Shown: piece after piece, positions 41,475-51,444 of the stretch
How positions within the stretch are numbered: position 1 is the first letter of the stretch
Layout: every line of letters begins with the position of its first letter
Notes under the pieces: generated by a model
Database searches by the model: none
The model's input: the letters and a program-made list of their open reading frames with translations, nothing else
What the model was told of the DNA's origin: nothing
Program-made: the position numbers and the translations under genes
Origin: Gracilaria vermiculophylla
Lineage: Eukaryota > Rhodophyta > Florideophyceae > Gracilariales > Gracilariaceae
Direction: 5' to 3'
Assembly (NCBI GenBank): GCA_019155205.2
Contig: JAHNZQ020000308.1
Span: 3,045,078 to 3,109,077 of the forward strand
DNA length: 64,000 bases

Positions 41475-42617
41475 ATGCCGCCGTCGCCCGAGCCGGACCG
41501 CAAACGCGCTCGCACATCCTCCTTGGCAAAGGACGAGCTCAATCTCTCAGACATCGACGTATCACGCGTCGACGACTGTCCAACACGTCCGCCGCAGGCG
41601 GAGCGCAAGCGAGAGTTGGAACGAAACCGCCGCAATCTGGTTAACATTCGCTTCGTGGAGCTCGAAAAGGAGCTCATCCGCTCGGGTCCCTGCGCCGTAG
41701 ACCCTTCGGAACGCGGATCTGCGTCCTCGTCCGAGTTTGTTGCCAAGGGTAAACGCATAGATAAGGAGGCTGTTCTGAAGGAGGCCGCCCAGCGTATTGC
41801 AGCCTTGCGGAAAGAAGTCGACTCACAGGCCTCACATATCGCCAGCATAACCGACGAGATTTCTCATTTGCGCGCCGAAAAGATAGAACTTCGCGATGAT
41901 AAAAACTATTTGCGTGGCGAGTTGGACAACGCACGCAACGAAACAAGGCGTTTGCGAGCTGACAATATCGGCTTGTGGGAAGCGCTCAGAAAGCAGTCCG
42001 TTGTCAAGAACTACCTCGCTCCGGACCTCGCCAAGATTCCAGTTGACTTGTTTGCTCGCAAACAGCAAAGTATGGCATCGTCTGCCGCACCGTCCGCAAG
42101 TAATGCACCTTTTTCGCAAGGCATACAAGCACAGCCACCTTCCACGGCACTCCCATCAGCTTCACAACCTCAGCAGGCCATGTATCCCACTTCGAGTATC
42201 AGTGCATCTCGCCCGCGAACCATAGATCCGGAAACTTCAAATGAACCTAATCCACCTATGCTGCGCGGTGATGCAATTCTTATGCATCAGACTTCGGAAG
42301 AGCTTAGTGATCTTTTCGCTACCTATATTCCGGGTGTTATGACGCCCTCTCAGAGAGCATCTGCTCAGAATCTTGGACCACTTCCGGAGTTGTCTCAGCC
42401 GACCTCCCTCCCCCTTTGTCAACTTCGCAATTCACAGCTTCAGTTATCCCAGCTCCTGTCGTCCGCCCAGTCAAACGAGAATCAATCCGTTGTTTCACCC
42501 AGTTTAAAGCGTCAGGGACCAACACAAGCTAACAACCTAAACTCTCCGGATGGCGGCAATTCACGGAGAGAAAGCACCAACGAGGATCCTTTGTCGGACA
42601 TTGCGTTTTGTGTATAA
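41475..42617 (+). CDS. bHLH transcription factor, plant IVc-like zipper
   Basis: 380 residues, intronless. The start MPPSPEPDRKRARTSS follows a C-rich leader and carries a nuclear-signal-like basic stretch. The bHLH is at about 36-115: QAERKRELERNRRNLVN, IRFVELEKELI, a long loop with a Ser-rich insert, and KEAVLKEAAQRIAALRKEV. The E and R of the DNA-contact core (E-x-x-R-R) are present. A coiled coil continues with HLRAEKIELRDDKNYLRGEL, nearly the same wording as the factor at 10292 and like plant ILR3-type proteins, which control iron responses. The C-terminal 200 residues are Ser/Gln/Pro-rich. Whether it works in iron control is inference. Confidence 0.85.
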   Translation: MPPSPEPDRKRARTSSLAKDELNLSDIDVSRVDDCPTRPPQAERKRELERNRRNLVNIRFVELEKELIRSGPCAVDPSERGSASSSEFVAKGKRIDKEAVLKEAAQRIAALRKEVDSQASHIASITDEISHLRAEKIELRDDKNYLRGELDNARNETRRLRADNIGLWEALRKQSVVKNYLAPDLAKIPVDLFARKQQSMASSAAPSASNAPFSQGIQAQPPSTALPSASQPQQAMYPTSSISASRPRTIDPETSNEPNPPMLRGDAILMHQTSEELSDLFATYIPGVMTPSQRASAQNLGPLPELSQPTSLPLCQLRNSQLQLSQLLSSAQSNENQSVVSPSLKRQGPTQANNLNSPDGGNSRRESTNEDPLSDIAFCV

Positions 42618-43733
42618 CAGCGCTCTTTGTTTCGTTTTCGTTCAAACCATGGTGTAAAACACAACATCATCACAAACGGGCACTAATTCTCCAACGTCAA
42701 AGCGATTTACTTCAAATATCTTCGTATATCTAGTTCGTGTCACATAATATGTGTTGTGTATCTATTTCTCGTATTGGTGACGTCAAATTCACGTTCCTGC
42801 TCATTTTCAGAAACTGTAAGAGCCAATACGTATACATACTCATGTAGGCGATTTTACTAACGTACAGTTTGGGGACCATGTTCTTTGAATGGGGTTTTGC
42901 AAAGTGCAGAAATAAGGAGTCCGTACTCCGATTTGGAACCCATTCGTTCGGCATCCTTCCCACCATGTGCGTCGTCTTCATTCCATCATTCAGAGGTCAT
43001 CGCGCAAACTATAGTGGTGATCAGTTTCTCAATACCGTAACAACATTGTTACCCTTTTCTTGACCCTTGTGTTGTGCACCTTGTATCTATGGACTGCAGA
43101 CAACACACGTCAGAGCAGTATCGGAGCGTTTACCTATATTGCAATCTTCGCTATGGAGGGAATCGCAGTTCAAGAGAGAATTCGCAAATCCTGCGAATAT
43201 TTCTCAATGTTTTGCATTGGGTGAACGGAAGTGTCCTATCGTAGCGATTGGTTCTCATGGAAGGACAATGGCGCGAAGGATGTATCTATGCCCCATGAGA
43301 GAATCCTTGCAGTCGTCACTCAGTAGGGAGAATGAGTGCGAGGTGAATTGATAAGCAACTATCCCATATGGTATTCTTGAAACTATGGGTTGACTGGAAA
43401 TATTTGTCGTACCGTTTTCGTTTTGGACCGGTGCCTTGTAGATAACCCAGCATGTAAATGTTCACATCTTGGATATTGTGTTTTAGGGGGAGAAGGCCAA
43501 GATGGCTTATTCAAGATATATTGCATTAAGCCTCCCGGGGAATTTCTTTTTGACGAAGATTAATATGCTGCCGGTAATATATCGAGAGCCAAAGTTTCGC
43601 AATACATTGCAAAGGTGATGGCTTCTAATTCAATACCATATTTAAAACTTTGCTCTGTGTATTGAAAAAAATGTTGCTGTTTGCAGATGCTATTGTGTTT
43701 ATCAGTAGCTGTATCATGTTTCAGTAACAGGCG
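42618..43733. other. Intergenic, convergent 3' ends
   Basis: About 1.1 kb of AT-rich sequence with no gene I can support. A TGACGTCA palindrome is at 42778-42785. Confidence 0.55.
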
Positions 43734-45251
43734 TTAGCCATTTATGTGTTTAACCCATGATTTACTTGCGGAACCAGCTGCCGAGTTAGTTCTGCTCAAT
43801 GTCTCGAAATGGCGAGCAAGGGCCTCAACCACGGAAATTGATGAAGCTAACATGTCCTGTAAATCGTTTGCAAGTCTGATGAAGGGTGCTGGTGATTCCA
43901 AGTCTATCCAATGCTTCTTCGCGCCAATGTTCTTCTGCAGGTAATGTACAACTTCAGTTGCATCTCTAAGTGAAGTGGAAAAGAACAAAGATTCAACCTC
44001 ATCAACCGAAAGGCTTTCCACAAGTCTTTTGTCATGAGATGGTCTGGCATTGAAAGCAGAATCCATTGTGTTTGTTTTGGTGACTTGCTGACTCGATTCC
44101 CCGCCTTCTGTCTCCGTTTTTGTTTCTTTTACGATCAAACCCCCCGATGCTTTTCCACGATGCGCTATCTTTGATACGGAATCAAATAGAGTGTCCCGCT
44201 TTCCCACGATTATGTCCACCAGCACTTGGTAACAGTGAATACGAAGACGTTGATCCATGTAAGCCTGAATACAGGCTTGCAATGTTTTAATATACACATC
44301 TTGCATTTGCATATTCTCCGACAAGAGATATGCTCGAACTTCACTGCTCAAATCCTTGAAAGCATCTTCGGAAATATCTTCAAGTTTTCTTTTCACACAA
44401 GTGGCTGCCCGGGATCGAATGTCTCTCAAAGTTGTATTCATCGAAGTTTGTGTCATCTCTAGGTAACTCCCATCGTTGACACTCAGAGAAGTCATAAAAG
44501 CGGTAGATCGAGCCAGCAGAATTTCACAATTTGTTTGCTGCGCGCAAATCGTTCCATACGAGCGAAGAACGGATATCAGTCTCGGAGGAATAACAGCGGG
44601 TGTCTGCGCACTAGTTTCTGCATATCCTTGAGCGACATCTGATGCATAATCCGCTACGCGTTCGACAAAATTATGCTCCATGTCATGGTAGTTTGATATC
44701 TCAGCATCCAGAGCTACAGATCCAATGTCCCGGCGTATCAGGCGTCGTAGTATTCCGATTTTTGACTTGTAGCGAGAAAAAACCTCGCTGATTTGTGGCT
44801 GTTGGTTCTGCTGAATGCAATGAATAGAGTGAGCTTGGTGAGCTGATTTCTCTTCCAAAAGTCCACGCAGAATCCTCCTTTGCCCTTTCAACCGCTCTAA
44901 TCGTTCGCGGGCTGACTTGAGACGTATGTCATTCAATTCCTGTAAGTTCTCGGAGGGAAGCGGGGTTTGAGTGGCTTTCGAAGCCTGGAGCAGCAACGCG
45001 CTCGGAATGTTTATTATTCCTGTTGAGCGACATGTGAAATCTTCGGTTTCACTTTCTCTGAGAACGGATGATTCAGTAAAAGACTCGCTTATGGCCTTGA
45101 ACAGAAGACCGGCATCCGGATGTTCACGCATTGCTTCGAATGATTTTGGGCATGCCGCTTGGATACCAAGGCTTGCAAATACATCCGTGATTGGCTTCTC
45201 GTTCGGCCTCGTACTTGAAACATTCGATGAGGTTTTTGAAGATGATGACAT
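43734..45251 (-). CDS. Coiled-coil protein, possibly augmin subunit HAUS3
   Basis: 505 residues, intronless, mostly helical. The N-terminal 100 residues run ITDVFASLGIQAACPKSFEAM, then GLLFKAISESFTESSVLRESE, then a gap and LQELNDIRLKSARERLERLKGQRRILRGLL leading into a long coiled coil. This order (LG-type start, FLxW-like block, ELxA block, then coiled coil from the ERLxxLKxQRR helix) recalls HAUS3 of the augmin complex, which places gamma-tubulin on spindle microtubules. The match is weak and lies in pattern, not identity. Another spindle or kinetochore coiled-coil protein would look similar. The N-terminal 15 residues are Ser-rich. Confidence 0.4.
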   Translation of the reverse strand: MSSSSKTSSNVSSTRPNEKPITDVFASLGIQAACPKSFEAMREHPDAGLLFKAISESFTESSVLRESETEDFTCRSTGIINIPSALLLQASKATQTPLPSENLQELNDIRLKSARERLERLKGQRRILRGLLEEKSAHQAHSIHCIQQNQQPQISEVFSRYKSKIGILRRLIRRDIGSVALDAEISNYHDMEHNFVERVADYASDVAQGYAETSAQTPAVIPPRLISVLRSYGTICAQQTNCEILLARSTAFMTSLSVNDGSYLEMTQTSMNTTLRDIRSRAATCVKRKLEDISEDAFKDLSSEVRAYLLSENMQMQDVYIKTLQACIQAYMDQRLRIHCYQVLVDIIVGKRDTLFDSVSKIAHRGKASGGLIVKETKTETEGGESSQQVTKTNTMDSAFNARPSHDKRLVESLSVDEVESLFFSTSLRDATEVVHYLQKNIGAKKHWIDLESPAPFIRLANDLQDMLASSISVVEALARHFETLSRTNSAAGSASKSWVKHING

Positions 45252-46216
45252 GGAGTGATCGTTCTGCTCTTGAACTAGCCAATGGTTTCATTTCATCTGT
45301 GCCGTCCACTTCCGTGCAATGCACGAGTGTTCAAAACCAGATCTTCCTGGCCTTCTATTGCGACGCAAGTTTGATACAAGTTGAAAAAGAATGAGCGCAT
45401 GCAATTCTACGAGAGCATGCGACCCTAGCTTAGGCTTAAAACCGCCGATGGTCACCAGCCAGCGATACGATTAATTTAGCAGTATGCCCTTGCGAGACGC
45501 TGACGTTACCGCTTAGTCTTATTGGAAAGAAGCCTGAAAGTTCAAAATTTTGAGTCAAATCAATTAAAGTCTTTTTGAGTATTACATGAAGCAGCTCCAA
45601 TGCTAGCTAGTAGCAATGCTCTCCTGCTAAACATTCGATGGTAAAGTACCTCCGTGCACCAAAAGGTAAAATGTGCCAGACAAAAATGGGGTCTTAAGGA
45701 TGAAGACAAGACGGCAAGGAGTGACGAAACACCGAAGCTCTGCAGAGGATCCTGGAGGTTTATGAATCTATATTTTGCAGACAATTTTTGGCCCTCGCCG
45801 AGGAAAAATTTTTAAACATTCAAATGATGGTATGATGACGATGGCGTTAAAGAATTCTTCGCCAGACTTTCAATCAAGGTTTATTCTGCAATGCTCTATT
45901 CAGGAAGAACATGCCTGCTTTCCTCGAGCCATTTTGTGCGCGATTCATGACCTTCACTGTCTTCGTGATCATCCTTGCTAATTATCATGCAGGCTACCAT
46001 CTAAAAAGCGCACAAGATACCGTACAATCGTCATAACGTCACTCGTTTCGACGTCAACAAAGATAAAGCTTTGACATCTCCTTCACACTTTTTGTAGATT
46101 CAACACTTGTGGCTTTTTTTGAGTGTAACATTTTAAGCCAAAATGGTCCTTTTCAAGGCCAATCCTGTTCTTCTCACCCATAGCCATTCGAATTTCTTCA
46201 GGATCGAAAGAGAAAA
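45252..46216. other. Intergenic
   Basis: About 960 bp upstream of the coiled-coil gene and downstream of the RBM34-like gene. No protein-like frame or RNA gene seen. Confidence 0.55.
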
Positions 46217-47374
46217 CTAATTACGTCGATAGGATGGTCTCTGAAAAGGCCTCTTTCCATCTAAACCATTTGCTTTGTGCCGCTTGTAAACCTTACTTTT
46301 CTTATCTTTCATCTTGTCGGCTTGTTCCATTCGAAGAACACGGCCACGTATCTGAAGTTCCCCGAGCTTACTCAACGCAGCACGAATACCAAGGATGTCA
46401 TCAAATGACACAAAGCCTACACCCCTACATGCGCCCGTGTCACTGTCTCGATTGCAGCGTACTCCAACAAGTTGCACATCGTTTTCTTCGGCAATTGGTA
46501 GAAACACTTCTATTAGCTCTTCCTCAGCGCAGTCAAAAGGAAGATTTCCTACAAACAAACTCATCCGCTGTTTTCCTATTCTTTGAACCGCTGCGGGCAT
46601 GACTCTAATGTGCTTGCCTCTAAAGACTGTCATGTTCGTTTCCTTGCATGCAGTTTCCATGGTATTCAGTAACTCTGGATGCGGTTTGAAAACAACGTAA
46701 CCACGAAAAGAATCAATCTTGTCGGACACCCGGCCTGTGATAAAGGCTGCTTTCTTTGGTATCTTCCGGCCCTCGGATATTATGCCTCTAATCCTCACAG
46801 ATTCGACCGGCCCAAACCGCGTAAAGAGTTTCTTTAAGTCCTTTCCCGTAGCGCTTTTGTCCACGTTTCCGACGAACAAGGTTCTTGTGTTCCTGCTCTG
46901 GCCAAAGTCATTTTCTTCAGAGCGGTCGGCAGCAAGCGTTAAATGTTGCACTCCTGTGTCAGCATCCTGGTTCTGGCGTTCAGCTTCCAGAGTGTCATGA
47001 GCCTCCTTTCCGGACGCATTGGATTTGGATAGCTTTTTGAGTTCTTGGGAAATGTCGATCTTCTGACGCTTGGGCGTCTTGAAACGATCATGTGTATGCT
47101 TGTGCTTCCTTTTCTTTCGCACATTTATCTGCTTGTCCATCTCGGGTTCTTTTTTTACAGGCGAAGGACTCCCCATGGCGACGTTGTATGATGTTGGTTC
47201 TACTTGTTCCAAATCATCCACAGAGATGTTGATGTTGGAAGGGCGGCGGATGTCGGCTTGTCTCGTGATCAATGATTTTGCCTTTTTGCAACACCCACAT
47301 AAAGAGACAGAAGAAGCGCAAAAAGGCTTTTTTGAAATGCGACGCTTTTGGGTTTTCGCGTTTTTGAGTTGCAT
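46217..47374 (-). CDS. Two-RRM nucleolar RNA-binding protein, Nop12/RBM34 type
   Basis: 385 residues, intronless. The N-terminus is basic with nuclear/nucleolar signals (KKRKHKHTHDRFKTPKRQK near 83-102). RRM1, about 165-265, has RTLFVGNVDKSATGKDL (RNP2) and RGYVVFKP (RNP1), separated by the long insert typical of Nop12/RBM34. RRM2, about 270-350, has MSLFVGNLPFDCAEEEL and RGVGFVSFDD. The tail is Lys/Arg-rich. Yeast Nop12 acts in early 60S ribosome assembly (5.8S rRNA folding), and that role is likely here. The gene is divergent from the GUCD1-like gene, 305 bp away, which probably holds both promoters. Confidence 0.85.
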   Translation of the reverse strand: MQLKNAKTQKRRISKKPFCASSVSLCGCCKKAKSLITRQADIRRPSNINISVDDLEQVEPTSYNVAMGSPSPVKKEPEMDKQINVRKKRKHKHTHDRFKTPKRQKIDISQELKKLSKSNASGKEAHDTLEAERQNQDADTGVQHLTLAADRSEENDFGQSRNTRTLFVGNVDKSATGKDLKKLFTRFGPVESVRIRGIISEGRKIPKKAAFITGRVSDKIDSFRGYVVFKPHPELLNTMETACKETNMTVFRGKHIRVMPAAVQRIGKQRMSLFVGNLPFDCAEEELIEVFLPIAEENDVQLVGVRCNRDSDTGACRGVGFVSFDDILGIRAALSKLGELQIRGRVLRMEQADKMKDKKSKVYKRHKANGLDGKRPFQRPSYRRN

Positions 47375-47679
47375 ACAGAAGTTGGTGGGCGTGGATTAAT
47401 TGATCGCACAAAACAATTCTGCTGATGCGAAAAATCCGTCGCCAATAAAATTATTGTTCGTTGCAGGATGGTTAAGAAATCTGAGTTACAAGGCTTCGGT
47501 ACAAGAAAAGCTGCTTCGTGAACGCTGCTCAAAGATTGTGATTCAAGAATATTTCGCTCCAACGCCATTGTTTGTTATGCCTAGGAGAACTGAAGGAAGT
47601 GGATGACCAATCTTCGTTCGAAAAACAGAGGCAGAAAGGTTTTTGAAGCGCCATTACATGAGCTTCCTTCACGGAAGCT

Positions 47680-48760
47680 ATGAGGTGGATCTCTCGTCAA
47701 CGACTAACGTGTATGGAGAAGGTTAGTGCAACAGACATTTGTTTTGAAAAAGCTATACGCCGCTTTGTTCGAGGTCAGAAAGATTCTGTGCCCTATGTTC
47801 CTCAAATACGCACTTGGGATTGTGGGCTGGCATGTGTAGCAATGGTGCTCAAGGCGTTGCGATTCAATCAGGTGAGTTGGGCCATTTTGTTTTTTGCAAG
47901 TGGTCTGGCGTATCAGAATGTCTGACAATTGGGTTTTCCAATCGCCACGAATCACACAGACGTCTTTGGAAGATTTGATTTGGAGCTGTGATACGAAGGC
48001 GACATGGACAATAGATATTGCATACCTTCTACATCAATACCGAGTTCCCTTTGTATACTACACCATTACTCGGGGAGTGCATCCGAAATATTTGTCTTAC
48101 TCCTTCTACAAGGAAATGCATAATTCTTGTGACACTCATCGCATAGTAGAGAGATTTAACAATGCTGAGGCCGTCGGAGTAACGGTCTTCGAAAGAAGGC
48201 TACCTCTAATCGAAATTCAAAGAGCAATTCTAGAGAGACATCAACTCGCCCTCGTTCTCGTTGACAAACGTTTGCTGAGATGCACATTCTGCCATAGGAA
48301 CCAAATTGTCAAGGTGAACTCTCGATCGAGTCACGGAAATCAAAGCGGCTTCCTGGGTCACTTCATTTTACTGTACGCATATCATGAAGATAGCAATTCA
48401 TTTCTCGCGAAAGACCCGGCTTCTGGTCGAGAATACTGTGTGATATCCGCCTCGAACTTGGATATATCTAGATTAGCCTTTGGCACGGATGAGGATATTA
48501 TATTGATTGGAAAAGAAAGAGCTCCACGCGGAAGCAATGCAAGTTGTCCTAATCATCGTCTTCCACCTACTACTACCACTATTCGTCCAGAACGTTCAGA
48601 GAGTGGAATGGTCTTAGGCTCTCAACCATCGGGTTGGGAACTAGATGGAAACCATGGAAGATCTGATTCTTCCCCCTCCATCACAGTTGGAAGAGATATT
48701 TTGAACTTAATACTTCGCAGGGTTTTTGGTGTTTCCATCCCCAGAACAAACTTACCTTGA
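47680..48760 (+). CDS. GUCD1/guanylyl-cyclase-2 family protein (C39-like fold), two exons
   Basis: Exons 47680-47871 and 47960-48760 give 330 residues; the 88-bp intron (GTGAGT...CACAG, CTGAC at 47922) lies between codons. Family marks: VPYVPQIRTWDCGLACVAMVL, TIDIAYLLHQYRVPF, GVTVFERRLPL, a Cys pair LRCTFC, HFILLYAYHED and FLAKDPASG. The DCGLAC Cys and the later His and Asp are laid out as in C39-type cysteine peptidase folds. Plant members were reported to make cGMP, but the fold does not resemble cyclases, so the activity stays open. The C-terminal 70 residues are Ser/Pro-rich. Its 3' end overlaps a predicted gene on the other strand. Confidence 0.82.
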
Positions 48761-49257
48761 CTGTATCGACCTGGCCCATTCTCTTCTTCTGAATCTAGTT
48801 CTGCTTCTGAAAGATTCATATCTTCTTCCAGATTGGACATCTCTAATTTATCATCTTTAGACGTTTTGGTTTGACTATTTGGGGGCTTAGGGCTGCTGCC
48901 CTTTATGCTTATGCTTCTTTCAAAAGATGTTGATTGGGTCAACCACAAGTTTTCTCTCTTAATAGCTGCTTCTAGGGAGGCCACGCCGTCCTTGTTAATT
49001 CCAGGTGCAAGTCTCTGGAGTTCTGCGCTTATAGTCTCTGGAGAGTTCCCTACATCCTCTTGAATGGTTTTGAACATTTCCAACTCACTAAGGGGAACCG
49101 AAGCCGTCCTCAGATTACTTTCTGTCAGATCGAGAGTTTGTGTAGGTGGCATGAACGTTCTCCGTCTCACCTGCTTAGCTCTGTCTTTCATTCTCTTACC
49201 GAGGGTCAAAATCTCGTTAGAGCCGGAAGCGTCACTTTGACGTCCTGGTCGCCTCAT
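48622..49257 (-). CDS. Unrecognised 211-residue protein, 3' end antisense to GUCD1-like gene
   Basis: I do not recognise a family. It starts MRRPGRQSDASG, has a basic stretch (KRMKDRAKQVRRR), a predicted helical part around 60-110 and an acidic part (SNLEEDMNLSEAELDSEEENG). A strong splice donor AAG/GTAAGT lies at 48756/48755, two bases from the stop of the convergent gene. If used, the coding exon would end there and the last 44 codons, which are antisense to coding sequence, would be intron. The protein would then continue in an exon I cannot identify. The N-terminal three quarters look like a real protein; the end does not. Confidence 0.5.
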   Translation of the reverse strand: MRRPGRQSDASGSNEILTLGKRMKDRAKQVRRRTFMPPTQTLDLTESNLRTASVPLSELEMFKTIQEDVGNSPETISAELQRLAPGINKDGVASLEAAIKRENLWLTQSTSFERSISIKGSSPKPPNSQTKTSKDDKLEMSNLEEDMNLSEAELDSEEENGPGRYSQGKFVLGMETPKTLRSIKFKISLPTVMEGEESDLPWFPSSSQPDG

Positions 49258-50223
49258 ATCTTTTGATCTAGATTTTCACACACTGTCCAAAAGCCAGACA
49301 AGAAAACTCTTCCTCTCGGACGTGAAATGGTTTCGTAAAGCGGGTTCACGGACGCGGCTCTGGGAGATAAACAGCTTTTTAACTGGCCGCATGCAACCAT
49401 GCGAGTGATGAAAACAAATCCAGGAAGCACTGCTGAAGCGTTGCTAAAGTATTTACCCTGTCATTGGCCAGAAAGCCCGTCGACCTCACAAATCAGCGCT
49501 GAGTGGTTTTCTCAAGCTCCTTGAAATGGTGCATCCTGCACAATTAGCAAGGTGGAAGTGGGTGATTTGTATTAGTGCTGTCACGCGGTGTGTTTGAACT
49601 GAATGATTGTCGTGACTAAATTCAAGATGATTTCAAATCCAGATGGTTCCGGTCCATGAAACCTACGCCACCCGTCATCTGAATGTCTCTCAATTTGGTA
49701 TGGATAGGCAATATCGTTAGAAAGGGCTGGCAATGGAAAGAACCATTTAACAGCAGGGTATCGATAAATTTGACTTCTGTAGATTCAGATATCGACATTT
49801 GGTGTCCACGGTTGATTGTCCTGGATTCCCATGCGCTCTCAGATAGAGCAAGGCCCATAGTTAGATACCTGTCATTGAGATGGTGGAGCCTTGCGTAACA
49901 AAAGGTTTAATGTACTATCATCGCGTCATTGGCCACTCAGCATCTGCTAGTTGTTTATCATAGCTGTGCAACCTGTATTCGTGCGTTTACTCGAAGAGGA
50001 TATCACCCGAGCAACATTTGAGACAAGGGGTAAACCTTCGATCCGGGAGGCACTAAGACTACACTTGTCGGAAAGATCAAAGGAAATGATCATGTGATTA
50101 CGGCACACACTTAAAATATTAAATGTGTTGGCAAAGGATGGTGGGAACTACATCTGTTAAACAAAACTGATCGTAGCAGGAAAGAAACAAGCGACGAGAA
50201 GGCAGTGATATCGTTTTATGAGC
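49258..50223. other. Intergenic
   Basis: About 970 bp with only short open frames; nothing recognisable. It includes the promoter of the preceding minus-strand gene. Confidence 0.55.
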
Positions 50224-51444
50224 TCATAAATTCTTTAGCTTCTTTCTAAGCTGCTCAATCTCATCGGTCAGCCCTAGTATGGTGTTAACAGCTTCTTTTC
50301 TTTTGGCTCGAACCAACTGATTGCCTTCGCTTTCAACAGCATCAACTTTCAGCATTTGCTGCGTGAGATATTCCTCCAATTCTAGAAGACGTCGAGAGCC
50401 GTCTTTAATTACTTCTTCTTTCCCCCGAATCGAGGGCAGCCGCCGCATTTGATTCATATCATACTTGCCAGATTTGGTGATGTCATTCACATCGTCAAGT
50501 ACACTTCCAAGTGCATTGAGCTTGAAGGCTACCGGATCCTTTTCTTTGTGAGGCCGACGCGATGAATCTTGGTTTGAAGCGGCGTTGGTTGGAGTGGCTG
50601 GGTGATTGGGTTGAGTTGCGAGATTTGAGTCAGGATTTGATGTCATCGTTGGCAGGCTACGCGGATCATTTGCTCGCGGCTGCCGAGACGTATGCGGTGC
50701 TTGGGGTAGTTGTTTTGAGAGGGGAATATTAGTAGAGTTATTTTGGGCGGTATCGGAATCGGAGTTGTGGGCCGTGGATGCGCCAGACGTGTGGTCGTGC
50801 CGTGTGGATTCGTGAGGGTCAAAAAACGGAGTCTTTGTCTTTTCTCGCAGCTGAGGGTGAATGTCGTCGTCAACGCTTGACGATGGGTTTGCCTTAGAAC
50901 GCCCCAAAAACGTGCGCTGCGAGGACGCGGATGAAATGGTGTCTGGCGGTCTGTCCGGCACCCATCGGGACTTGTGGGTCTTTTTGTTAAATATGTATCG
51001 TCGCCCGCTTTCCGGAATAAGCATGAGCACCTCATCCGCGGTGAGCCCCATTGATTTGGGCGCGGCAATCGGTCTGCATTCGGGCTTCTGGTCGGACGGG
51101 TCTGGTTTGATAGGATTTGCAGGTTTGCTTCGATGCGCTCGCTTTTCGGCGAAAGGATTGGTGGAAGCAGTGAGGGGGGCATTGACGTCGTTGTCGTGTT
51201 GTTGTTTAGATTTGTCGGGTGAAACCGGGCAAAGGTGTTCGTTTTCCTTCGTGACCCACTGGCGTTCCCCGGTGACGGTATTGACGAGATAGTCGTTAGA
51301 GGTCTTGGGATCAACATGGCGGGACCAGAGCCATTTTGTTTCGCTGGTGATTGGATGCGAGAGGTAAATGAGGCCGTTGTCAGCACGGTGCTGTGACCAC
51401 TTCGAATAGGGGAGGTGGGGGTTGGGTGCAGAAGGTCTCTGCAT
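50224..51444 (-). CDS. WW-like repeat protein with C-terminal BAG-like domain
   Basis: 406 residues from the ATG at 51444 (MQRPSAPNP); the TTG upstream is rejected. Three short WW-like units lie in the N-terminal part: SKWSQHRADNGLIYLSHP...TKWLW at about 13-40, a second ending TGERQWV, and MLIPESGRRYIFNKKTHKSRWV near 155. Each has the x-G/S-x-x-Y-x-x-N/H-x-x-T-x-x-x-x-W core, though the first Trp is often lost. The middle is Ser/Thr/Pro/Asn-rich and disordered. The last 90 residues form a three-helix BAG-like domain (RRLLELEEYLTQQMLKVDAVE, then LVRAKRKEAVNTILGL), the type that binds the Hsp70 ATPase domain and drives nucleotide exchange. Function inferred: Hsp70 co-chaperone with Pro-motif binding. 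Confidence 0.65.
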   Translation of the reverse strand: MQRPSAPNPHLPYSKWSQHRADNGLIYLSHPITSETKWLWSRHVDPKTSNDYLVNTVTGERQWVTKENEHLCPVSPDKSKQQHDNDVNAPLTASTNPFAEKRAHRSKPANPIKPDPSDQKPECRPIAAPKSMGLTADEVLMLIPESGRRYIFNKKTHKSRWVPDRPPDTISSASSQRTFLGRSKANPSSSVDDDIHPQLREKTKTPFFDPHESTRHDHTSGASTAHNSDSDTAQNNSTNIPLSKQLPQAPHTSRQPRANDPRSLPTMTSNPDSNLATQPNHPATPTNAASNQDSSRRPHKEKDPVAFKLNALGSVLDDVNDITKSGKYDMNQMRRLPSIRGKEEVIKDGSRRLLELEEYLTQQMLKVDAVESEGNQLVRAKRKEAVNTILGLTDEIEQLRKKLKNL

